Assembly: GCA_004555245.1 (NCBI GenBank)
Contig: SFIS01000071.1
Coordinates: 1 to 12,860 of the forward strand
Length of the DNA stretch: 12,860 nt
DNA from: Bacteroidales bacterium
Lineage (GTDB): Bacteria; Bacteroidota; Bacteroidia; Bacteroidales; Bacteroidaceae
Direction: 5' to 3'
The notes beneath the pieces are model-generated. The model did no database searches. It saw nothing but the letters and a program-made list of their open reading frames with translations, and was not told the DNA's origin. Below, piece after piece: positions 7,139 to 12,860 of the stretch (the stretch's first letter is position 1; each line of letters opens with the position of its first letter). The position numbers were made by a program, and so were the translations under genes.

Positions 7139-8140
7139 ATGAATCTTGGAGAGAACATAGTCCGCGAAGTGAAGAAAGACAATTGCTTTGACTTTCTGAG
7201 ATATCTGTTTGCCTACCTTCTCATAGTCTCCCATTTCTGCGTGCTCACCGGCCATACAGAAGGCGTCTTTCTCGCCGGCGACATCTGCGTGAAAGCCTTC
7301 TTCTTCATGTCCGGCTTTCTCGTCACCTACAGCTTCATCCGCAGAGAGGGCGACTGGAGGAGCTATGCCGTGCGCCGCTTTGTCCGCATTGTGCCGGCCT
7401 ACGCCTTCACTGTGCTTTGCTGCATCATCGCCGGATGCTGTGTCACGTTGCTGTCTGTGTCGGAATACGTCACGTCTCCCCACACCTTGAAATACGCCTT
7501 CTGCAATCTCCTTATGCTCAACTGGCTCGAGCCGTCGCTGCCCGGCGTGTTTGAGTCTAACGGCATGAGTGCCGTCAACGGCTCGCTATGGGTGATGAAG
7601 TTTGAGACGCTGTTCTACGTCTGCATCCCCGTTCTCATTCTTATTGTCGGACGCATAGGAAAAAAAACTGTCCTGCTACCTCTCCTGCTGCTCGGCATGG
7701 CTCTCCACACATGGCTTCCGGCGCAGCTTAGGCAGTCATGCTCCCTTTTCGCAGGAATGTTCCTGCTGCTTTTCTACGACACATTCTGCAAGCACAAGCA
7801 CGTCTTTTTTGCGCTGTCACTGACCAGCGAAGCCATCCGATATACGACCGCGATGCCTCTCCTGCTGTCCGTCACCTCTTCACTCGAACCTCTATGTTTT
7901 TCTGTGGTGCTTCTTTATGTAGCATACAACGCCAGCATACTGAATTTCTTCCACAGGTTCGAAAACATAACCTACGGATTGTTCCTCTTCCATTTCCCCG
8001 TCATTCAGATTCTTATCCATACAGGTCTGGCAGACTACAGCCTGCCGCTGTGCTTTGCCGCGACCGTCATTCTCACCACCCTGCTGGCCTACATGACACG
8101 AATAATGATTGAGCACCCTGTCATAAACAAATTCAGCTAA
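7139..8140 (+). CDS. Acyltransferase family 3 protein (OafA/NolL-like surface-glycan O-acyltransferase)
   Basis: The 333-residue polytopic membrane protein has the usual length of a stand-alone acyltransferase-3 enzyme; these move acetyl or other acyl groups onto sugars of LPS, capsule or exopolysaccharide at the inner membrane. The diagnostic R-X10-H pair is present in the first helix (Arg21, His32, in 'FLRYLFAYLLIVSHF'). It is followed by 'FFFMSGFLVTYSF' (54-66) and 'VRRFVRIVPAY' (78-88), all hallmark positions. The C-terminal helix has 'ENITYGLFLFHFPVIQ', where the family places a conserved His/Pro. The ATG at 7139 follows an A-rich stretch, as is usual for Bacteroidota starts. The gene is GC-rich, unlike the gene just upstream. 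The glycosyltransferase at 8152 begins 11 bases after its stop, so the two are very likely one transcript. Acyl group and acceptor cannot be told from sequence. Confidence 0.87.
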   Translation: MNLGENIVREVKKDNCFDFLRYLFAYLLIVSHFCVLTGHTEGVFLAGDICVKAFFFMSGFLVTYSFIRREGDWRSYAVRRFVRIVPAYAFTVLCCIIAGCCVTLLSVSEYVTSPHTLKYAFCNLLMLNWLEPSLPGVFESNGMSAVNGSLWVMKFETLFYVCIPVLILIVGRIGKKTVLLPLLLLGMALHTWLPAQLRQSCSLFAGMFLLLFYDTFCKHKHVFFALSLTSEAIRYTTAMPLLLSVTSSLEPLCFSVVLLYVAYNASILNFFHRFENITYGLFLFHFPVIQILIHTGLADYSLPLCFAATVILTTLLAYMTRIMIEHPVINKFS

Positions 8141-8151
8141 TCCTCCGACCC

Positions 8152-9027
8152 TTGAAAAAATCCCTCTCCATACTCCTTCCGTCCTACAACAACTGCTGCT
8201 ACACGCTCGTCGCCGCGCTGAAGGCGCAGGCAGACAGCATCAGCGGCCTGTCCTACGAGATCATCGTGGCAGACGACGGCAGCCGCGACCAAGTTGCCGT
8301 CATCTCCAACCTCCGCATCAACGAGCTGGATTGCTGCCGCTATATCCGCCGCCGCGAGAATGTGGGTCGTGCCGCCATCCGCAACTTCCTCGCCTCCGAG
8401 GCAGAGGGGGACAGGCTGCTCTTCCTCGACAGCGACGTGACGATTGTCAGCGACACCTTCCTCGCTGCCTATCTCGCGACAGCTGCCGAAGTGGTGAACG
8501 GCGGCGTCACGGTGATAGGAGACGAAAAGCCATGGTGTCTTCGGTATCTCTACGAAAAGCGGGCGGAGAAACACCACACGTCCGCTTGTCGCACAGCTTA
8601 CGGCTACAGAAACTTTCATACTGCCAATTTCATGGTCCGCCGCCACGTCTTCGACAAATGCTGTTTCGATGCCAAGCTGCGAAAGTATGGCTACGAAGAC
8701 CTTCTTTTCGGTCTCGACCTTGAGGCGAAAGGCATAAAGCTTTGCCACATATACAACCCTGTCGGGCTAAATATCGACGAGAGCAATACCTCTTTCGTTG
8801 AGAAGACAGAAGAATCGTTGCACAATCTTCACTCGCTTCAAACGCGTCTCGACGACAGTGTCCGTCTCATACGATGTGTCAATCGTCTCAAGGCTTGCCA
8901 TCTTGTCTGGGCTGTCACGCTGTTCCATAAGCTGTTCCATAGACTTATTCGCCGCAATCTTGTCGGAGACAGACCATCGCTCTTGCTGTTCAACATCTAC
9001 AAGCTCGGCTACTACACGTCGCTCTGA
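8152..9027 (+). CDS. Family 2 glycosyltransferase with galactosyltransferase-like C-terminal segment, TTG start
   Basis: This ~291-residue GT-A enzyme begins 'KKSLSILLPSYNN', has the nucleotide-binding 'VADDGSRD' (39-46), then 'RENVGRAAIRNFL' (68-80) and the metal-binding 'FLDSDV' (91-96). Further on, 'NFHTANFMVRR' (154-164) and 'YGYEDLLFGLDLEAKG' (179-194) resemble the Glyco_transf_7C segment in which an ED pair provides the catalytic base. The reading frame opens after a TGA at 8110-8112 and contains no ATG or GTG before the conserved first strand, so TTG at 8152 is the only sensible start; it leaves 11 bases after the acyltransferase stop. No clear Shine-Dalgarno is visible. It probably adds a sugar to the same glycan that the upstream acyltransferase modifies. 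Donor and acceptor unknown. The next gene is convergent and ends 23 bases away. Confidence 0.87.
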   Translation: MKKSLSILLPSYNNCCYTLVAALKAQADSISGLSYEIIVADDGSRDQVAVISNLRINELDCCRYIRRRENVGRAAIRNFLASEAEGDRLLFLDSDVTIVSDTFLAAYLATAAEVVNGGVTVIGDEKPWCLRYLYEKRAEKHHTSACRTAYGYRNFHTANFMVRRHVFDKCCFDAKLRKYGYEDLLFGLDLEAKGIKLCHIYNPVGLNIDESNTSFVEKTEESLHNLHSLQTRLDDSVRLIRCVNRLKACHLVWAVTLFHKLFHRLIRRNLVGDRPSLLLFNIYKLGYYTSL

Positions 9028-9050
9028 ACCGGCCCCGTTGTCAGCGTCAT

Positions 9051-9905
9051 TTATCTGCCACGCCCCTTGGTGTGTTTATGCACCCAACACACCAGACGCA
9101 CCAACGGCCATTTCAGAATTATCTCCCCTGACAATCGATAGATGTCCACCTGACAATACAGCATGCTGCGGAAGAAGTCCCACTCCTTCACCATATACCA
9201 TCGTGTTCCCATCTCCCTCTGTGCATTTAGGTCGGCCGCAAGACACTCCTTCAGTTTCTCGCTGTCAGGCTTGGCGCTGATGCCGGAGTTGTATGCATAG
9301 TAGTTGTAACCCACAAACGATGATGTGGCTATGACCTTAGCCTTCTTCAGCAGAGTGGGCAGAATCCATATATCTTCATACACTTTTCCTACGGGGAAGC
9401 GTATTGTGTCAAACATCTCTCGCCTGAAAATCTTGTTCCATGCGTAGGCGTGGTTCCATCCGTGCGTATCTCTCCAGTAGTGTCTCGCCGAGCGGTATAT
9501 GCAGTCCTTATATTTTGTGTCACGCTTGACCCATCCTATGGCATTGAAAGAAAACTCCACGAAATCTATCTCCTGATGCTCCGCCAGAGTGTCCATCATC
9601 CTCCTGTAGATTCCCGGGCGCAGTTCATCGTCGCTGTCAACGAAGGTGACATACTGCCCTTTTGCCATGCCGATACCTGTATTTCTGGCATCGCTCAGCC
9701 CTCCGTTTTTTTTGTGAACGGTCCTTATGCGCACGTCTTTCTCCGTCCACGTATCGCACATCGCGGGGCTGCTGTCAGTCGAGCCGTCATCCACAAGAAT
9801 CATTTCCATATCTTGCAAGCCTTGTTGCAGAATGCTCATGACACACCTCTCCAGAGTTTCCTCCGCATTGTATATGGGCACTATGACAGATAGTGTTATC
9901 TTCAT
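9051..9905 (-). CDS. Family 2 glycosyltransferase (EpsJ/WcaA-type)
   Basis: The 284-residue protein is a typical polysaccharide GT2. It starts 'MKITLSVIVPIYNAEETLERC', has 'ILVDDGSTDSS' (36-46) for nucleotide binding, 'KNGGLSDARNTGI' (66-78), 'FVDSDDELRPG' (88-98) with the DSDD metal site, 'AWNKIFRREMF' (155-165) and 'GKVYEDIW' (173-180), which supplies the catalytic acidic pair. These enzymes extend capsule, exopolysaccharide or LPS side chains from nucleotide sugars in the cytoplasm. It is the third and last gene of the minus-strand operon, 54 bases downstream of the GT-B gene. The ATG at 9905 fits the conserved N-terminus exactly. It ends in a basic 'KHTKGRGR' tail that may help membrane association (inference). 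Sugar specificity unknown. Confidence 0.9.
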   Translation of the reverse strand: MKITLSVIVPIYNAEETLERCVMSILQQGLQDMEMILVDDGSTDSSPAMCDTWTEKDVRIRTVHKKNGGLSDARNTGIGMAKGQYVTFVDSDDELRPGIYRRMMDTLAEHQEIDFVEFSFNAIGWVKRDTKYKDCIYRSARHYWRDTHGWNHAYAWNKIFRREMFDTIRFPVGKVYEDIWILPTLLKKAKVIATSSFVGYNYYAYNSGISAKPDSEKLKECLAADLNAQREMGTRWYMVKEWDFFRSMLYCQVDIYRLSGEIILKWPLVRLVCWVHKHTKGRGR

Positions 9906-9959
9906 TGTCTTCAGTTATTTTTCCGAGAGTTCCTTTCCGCAGATAATGCGCTGCTGAAA

Positions 9960-11078
9960 TCATTCTTCCAGCAGTCGTTTGTATAACTCTTCATATTGTC
10001 TTGCGACATCACGGTAGTCGTGATGTCTTTTCGCATATTCTACAGAATCTGCTTTCATCTGCGGAATCTTCCCCTTGTTGTTGATGATCCATTCCATGGC
10101 GTAGCATACGCTTTCGTATGTCGGCTCTACGTTCACGATAGGTTTCAGTGTCTTCTCCCCTACGATGTCATAGCTTTCCGGCTCTCCGCCCCCGATACAT
10201 ATTATACCCTTCGACATTGCGAGCAGAGAGTTCATCGAAGGGGTGTAGCTGTACAGCTGGTCGAGAATGACGTCGCTGCCGCACATTATGCGCTTATAGT
10301 CTTCGTAAGGCACATTCTCCACAACCTTCAGCTCAGCCTTGCCGCTATTTCTCTCCACTACATTCTTCGCCGCCCGCAGCATTATGTCAGTGCCTTTGAA
10401 CATGCTGCGCTCTTTCTGTATTCCGATAAAGAATTTTATTCTTTCTCCCACCGTGAAACTTTTGGGCGTGTCCTCCATGACAATAGGCAGTGGTATATGC
10501 AGCAGTTTCTCCGGGCATATATCTTCATAGCATCTCCAGTATTCGTACAGACAAGCCACGATGGCGTCGCATTTCTCAACAGCCATCCTTGTCAGCCTCA
10601 CATTCCCGTACGTGTCATCCAGCCAGAGTCTGCGTTGTGTCTTTGCGGCCTCGTCCTCCCTGACGGTGTCTCCTATGCGTTGGTCGCTGTATCTCAAGCC
10701 CTTGCCGTTAAGCATACGCTCAACGGTGTAAGCGTCATCGCCGTATGCGCCGAGCACCACTTTGCGGTTGAAGCGTCTCAGGAATCTGAGTGCCGGTATG
10801 TTGTGCGACGCTCTCAAATCGAGAAGCAGCGGGCTGCTAAGCTGAACTATGTCGTAGCCTCTGCATTTCATCAGGACAGGCAGAGCCTCTGCCACATATT
10901 TCACGAATGCAACTTTCTGGTTTATATAGAGATTCCGTTCCAGCAGAATATCGTCCACCGGGAATTTCCGCCATCCGAGACGGTTGCTGATGCTGCGCAC
11001 CTCATGTCCTCGTTCCCTCAGCCCCATAGCCAGATTGCTGTGCAGAGTGCTTGGGTTTCCAAAAAGAAGAATTTTCAT
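9960..11078 (-). CDS. GT-B fold glycosyltransferase, GT4-like but atypical
   Basis: This 372-residue protein has the two-Rossmann-domain layout of GT-B enzymes. The N-terminal half starts 'MKILLFGNPSTLHSNLAMGL' followed by 'RERGHEV', a common GT-B opening, and contains 'YDIVQLSSPLLLDL' (75-88) and 'KVVLGAYGDDAY' (106-117). The C-terminal half begins with 'IKFFIGIQKERSMFKGTDIM' (214-233), corresponding to the 'G+....KG.d' strand of GT4 proteins. The donor-site region reads 'ILDQLYSYTPSMNSLLAMSK' (271-290) and 'GGGEPESYD' (296-304). The usual GT4 E-X7-E motif is not evident: the position of the first Glu is taken by the YSYTPSMN stretch, although 'GEPE' follows. Start ATG (11078-11076) overlaps the upstream gene's stop as ATGA, indicating translational coupling. 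It probably adds a sugar to the same glycan as its operon partners. Sure of glycosyltransferase, less sure of family. Confidence 0.82.
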   Translation of the reverse strand: MKILLFGNPSTLHSNLAMGLRERGHEVRSISNRLGWRKFPVDDILLERNLYINQKVAFVKYVAEALPVLMKCRGYDIVQLSSPLLLDLRASHNIPALRFLRRFNRKVVLGAYGDDAYTVERMLNGKGLRYSDQRIGDTVREDEAAKTQRRLWLDDTYGNVRLTRMAVEKCDAIVACLYEYWRCYEDICPEKLLHIPLPIVMEDTPKSFTVGERIKFFIGIQKERSMFKGTDIMLRAAKNVVERNSGKAELKVVENVPYEDYKRIMCGSDVILDQLYSYTPSMNSLLAMSKGIICIGGGEPESYDIVGEKTLKPIVNVEPTYESVCYAMEWIINNKGKIPQMKADSVEYAKRHHDYRDVARQYEELYKRLLEE

Positions 11079-12163
11079 ATCTCCGTCATGTCAAGAGTTT
11101 CCAGCCATTTCTTCATCACCCTCTCTTCCATGAACTGTCTGGCGCGCCGTCTCCCATCCTCTGCGAGGCGTGCATAGAGAGCCTTGTCGTCTGCAAGTTG
11201 CGCTATAGCCTCCGCCACCGCCTCCGATGTTCGATCCACAAGCAGTCCGGCATCTCCCACCACTTCGCGCGGGCCGTACGGCACGTCGCAGGCTATTACC
11301 GGCACGCCTCTCGCCATCGCCTCGAGAGCCACGAGCGAGAAGCCCTCATATTCCGATGTCACCGCCACGGCAAACGCCGTCGAGTATATCCTCTCCACGT
11401 CGTCCTCCGTAGGCATCATTTCCATCCTGTCTGCATGGCGGGCAGTAGCCATCATCCGCAGCAGTCTGTCGCGGCAGCAGCCGTCGCCGTAGATGCGCAG
11501 CCGCTTGTCTCTCGTCGTGCCGAACGCCATGTCGCACGCCTCGATCAGCAGGTCATGTCCCTTCTCCTCCGTCAGTCTGCCCAGTGCCACGATGTCCTTC
11601 TTCTTCACGTTGTCATACCGTGGTAGCGCGTCATACCACCTTATGAAGTTCGGGATTGTCGCCACCTCCCTCGCCCGCACATATTCCGCCGTGTCGCCCT
11701 TTGTCAGCGCAACCACCAGGTCCACCTTCCGTTCCATCCTCTTCACCAACCATTGCAGGGGCAGCCGGTGTCGGGGTCCGTGCGATTCAAAAATCTCGCG
11801 GCATCCGAAGTTCTGCACGCCGAACAGCAGCACGCCCAGCAGTCCGGCAGAGACCATCACGTCAGCCTTCTCCCTCCGCATCGTCCTTCTCATCCGGCAA
11901 TGTACCTCCGCCATCTGCCACAGCTTCAGCGGCAGCGCCCGCCGTTTGCTCACCCCAAGCCTTATGCGCCGCACGCTGTCCGACAGCACATAGCAGTCAG
12001 CGGAGGCATAGTCATACACCTCCACCAGCACCACGTCATATTTCCCGGTCTCAGCCAGGAAATTCATTTTCTCCACCATGATACGCTCCAGGCCACCCTT
12101 TATGGCGAGCGTCTCCATGACATACACTATCTTCCTGCGTCCGGCGTTGCATATATGCTTCAT
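11075..12163 (-). CDS. Family 4 glycosyltransferase (retaining, GT-B)
   Basis: The 362-residue first gene of the minus-strand operon is a clear GT4 enzyme. After a short leader it reads 'IVYVMETLAIKGGLERIM' (12-29) with the GGLER acceptor loop, then 'IFESHGPRHRLP' (124-135) and 'LVVALTKGDTAEY' (149-161). The C-terminal domain starts 'DIVALGRLTEEKGHDLLIEA' (190-209), has 'LRIYGDG' (222-228), and the diagnostic 'SEYEGFSLVALEAMARGVPV' (270-289) with E-X7-E at Glu273 and Glu281 for donor phosphate/sugar contacts, followed by 'GPREVVGDAGLLVD'. GT4 relatives use UDP- or GDP-sugars (galactose, N-acetylgalactosamine, mannose and others) for LPS and exopolysaccharide assembly. Its TGA overlaps the next start (ATGA). 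I found no convincing -33/-7 promoter in the 77 bases between this start and the terminator at 12241-12282, although the operon promoter must lie there or there is read-through. Confidence 0.92.
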   Translation of the reverse strand: MKHICNAGRRKIVYVMETLAIKGGLERIMVEKMNFLAETGKYDVVLVEVYDYASADCYVLSDSVRRIRLGVSKRRALPLKLWQMAEVHCRMRRTMRREKADVMVSAGLLGVLLFGVQNFGCREIFESHGPRHRLPLQWLVKRMERKVDLVVALTKGDTAEYVRAREVATIPNFIRWYDALPRYDNVKKKDIVALGRLTEEKGHDLLIEACDMAFGTTRDKRLRIYGDGCCRDRLLRMMATARHADRMEMMPTEDDVERIYSTAFAVAVTSEYEGFSLVALEAMARGVPVIACDVPYGPREVVGDAGLLVDRTSEAVAEAIAQLADDKALYARLAEDGRRRARQFMEERVMKKWLETLDMTEI

Positions 12164-12240
12164 CGTTCATATTAACGCACAAAGCATCCGTTTCGTATGT
12201 CTCTGCCTATGATTTTCGTACAAATTGTTTGTCGCCATGC

Positions 12241-12282
12241 AAAAAAAAAGTTGGATTCTTCACAGAGTCCAACTTTTTTTTT
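12241..12282 (-). terminator. Strong intrinsic terminator with A9/T9 arms, ending the right-hand gene
   Basis: The stem GTTGGATTC (12250-12258) pairs with GAGTCCAAC (12265-12273) through nine pairs including one G-T, with a six-base TTCACA loop. Nine A's (12241-12249) and nine T's (12274-12282) flank it. On the minus strand a U-tract follows the hairpin, 46 bases after the stop of the gene ending at 12329. It is symmetrical, so it could stop transcripts from either side. Confidence 0.92.
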
Positions 12283-12328
12283 CTACATTGGTCCGACGCG
12301 TCAGACCATCTAATTGTAGGGTTCCGGT

Positions 12329-12860
12329 TTATTTCACTATACGTTTCTTTCCGTTTATGATAACGATTCCTCTGCCATTCTTTATACGGCGACCTGAGAG
12401 GTCGAACATCTTCACGTTGCTGTCGTTGTCAGCCTCGATGCCGCTGATGCCAGTTGAAATCTTTTCCTGCTCTATGGCAGCCTTGTTGTCAAGCGATGAA
12501 ATCTTCGATTCTATTGCGAGAAGCAAAGCCTTCAGCATATTTGCGTCGGTAACCGCCGTACCGTCTTCGTACGACTTCTCTGCTGTCGCTTTCGCTTCGT
12601 CGATGTTCTTCTGGATGTCTGCGATGTCCTCTGCCACGAGTGTCTGCACTTTCTCGTCATAACCCGCAATCTTCTCTTTCACCGCGTCAAACTTCTTCTG
12701 CACTTCGTCGATTGCCTCGAGGTCGGCAGCGTGCTGTTCCTCGTTAGCTTCGTAAGCCGCCTGTGCTTCTGTAGCTTTCTGTTTCAGAGCCTCAATCTGT
12801 GCCTTTGCGGCTTCGATGTCGGCAGCGAGTTTCTCAGCGTCAGCGACAGATGTTCCTGCG
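12329..12860 (-). CDS. Coiled-coil protein with short T9SS-like C-terminal tail (5' partial)
   Basis: The frame is open from the right window edge to a TAA at 12331-12329, giving 176 visible residues; the true start lies outside. Most of the visible part is rich in Ala, Glu, Lys and Gln with heptad-like spacing ('AAKAQIEALKQKATEAQ', 'FDAVKEKIAGYDEKVQTLV', 'DIADIQKNIDEAKATAEK'), predicting a long coiled coil. It then passes through a 'STGISGIEADND' linker into a roughly 30-residue tail with 'VKMFDLSGRRIKNGRG' and 'IVIINGKKRIVK' at the very end. This 'DLSGRR...GIYIINGKK' tail is widespread on secreted Prevotella proteins and resembles the last strands of T9SS sorting domains. It suggests a secreted or surface-attached protein, probably exported through T9SS, but the signal peptide is out of view. 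Function unknown. A strong terminator follows. Confidence 0.8.
   Translation of the reverse strand, partial: AGTSVADAEKLAADIEAAKAQIEALKQKATEAQAAYEANEEQHAADLEAIDEVQKKFDAVKEKIAGYDEKVQTLVAEDIADIQKNIDEAKATAEKSYEDGTAVTDANMLKALLLAIESKISSLDNKAAIEQEKISTGISGIEADNDSNVKMFDLSGRRIKNGRGIVIINGKKRIVK

Noticed and set aside
9028..9050. Search for a shared terminator at the convergent junction
   Set aside because: No inverted repeat with a T- or A-tract is visible in the 23-base gap.
9996..11177. A 393-codon open frame on the plus strand
   Set aside because: It lies antisense over two well-supported glycosyltransferase genes, is rich in His/Cys/Arg with no recognisable domain, and is explained by the codon bias of the GC-rich genes opposite.
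12164..12240. Possible promoter for the minus-strand glycosyltransferase operon (a TTTG on the minus strand and two TACGAAA copies)
   Set aside because: The spacing from TTTG to the second TACGAAA is 23 bases and the -7 match is poor, so no specific site is supported.

Overview
The window looks like a chromosomal segment from a member of the Bacteroidota, most likely Prevotellaceae (Prevotella/Segatella-like). The support is a PorZ-like type IX secretion (T9SS) protein with its own C-terminal sorting domain, a second protein ending in the short 'DLSGRR...INGKK' tail common in Prevotella surface proteins, the tail of a PD-(D/E)XK nuclease/transposase of the type abundant in Bacteroidales, and the general lack of strong Shine-Dalgarno sites. 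This assignment comes from reading the sequence; no database was searched.

Layout, left to right. (1) 2-220 is the C-terminal end of an Rpn/PDDEXK_2-type nuclease cut by the window edge. (2) 352-1881 is one open frame joining a YitT-type membrane protein to a complete RdgB/HAM1 nucleotide-housecleaning pyrophosphatase. (3) 1942-2841 is a WbbL-like family 2 glycosyltransferase, followed after 11 bases by (4) porZ (2853-4949). (5) About 4950-7138 is a markedly AT-rich island. It holds one large membrane protein (5030-7048) that appears to fuse an acyltransferase-3 domain to a GT-C-type glycosyltransferase-like domain. (6) Composition returns to GC-rich with an OafA-like acyltransferase (7139-8140) and a family 2 glycosyltransferase with a TTG start (8152-9027). 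(7) Converging on it from the right, with only 23 bases between, is a three-gene minus-strand glycosyltransferase operon read 12163 to 9051 (GT4, atypical GT-B, GT2), the first two genes overlapping by ATGA. (8) A strong hairpin terminator (12241-12282) separates that operon from (9) a partial minus-strand secreted coiled-coil protein with a short T9SS-like tail (12329-12860).

Taken together this is a surface-glycan region: five glycosyltransferases, one acyltransferase and one acyltransferase/GT-C hybrid would build and decorate an O-antigen, exopolysaccharide or similar glycan. PorZ is the link to secretion. In Porphyromonas gingivalis PorZ belongs to the T9SS attachment complex that places cargo on A-type LPS, so a glycosyltransferase directly upstream of porZ is suggestive, but a functional link here is inference. 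No polymerase, flippase, Wzz or sugar-nucleotide synthesis gene lies inside the window, so the glycan cannot be named. The most unusual items are the two gene fusions and the AT-rich island, which looks like recently acquired DNA. All gaps between genes are under 300 bases, and I see no rRNA, tRNA, CRISPR array or complete insertion sequence.
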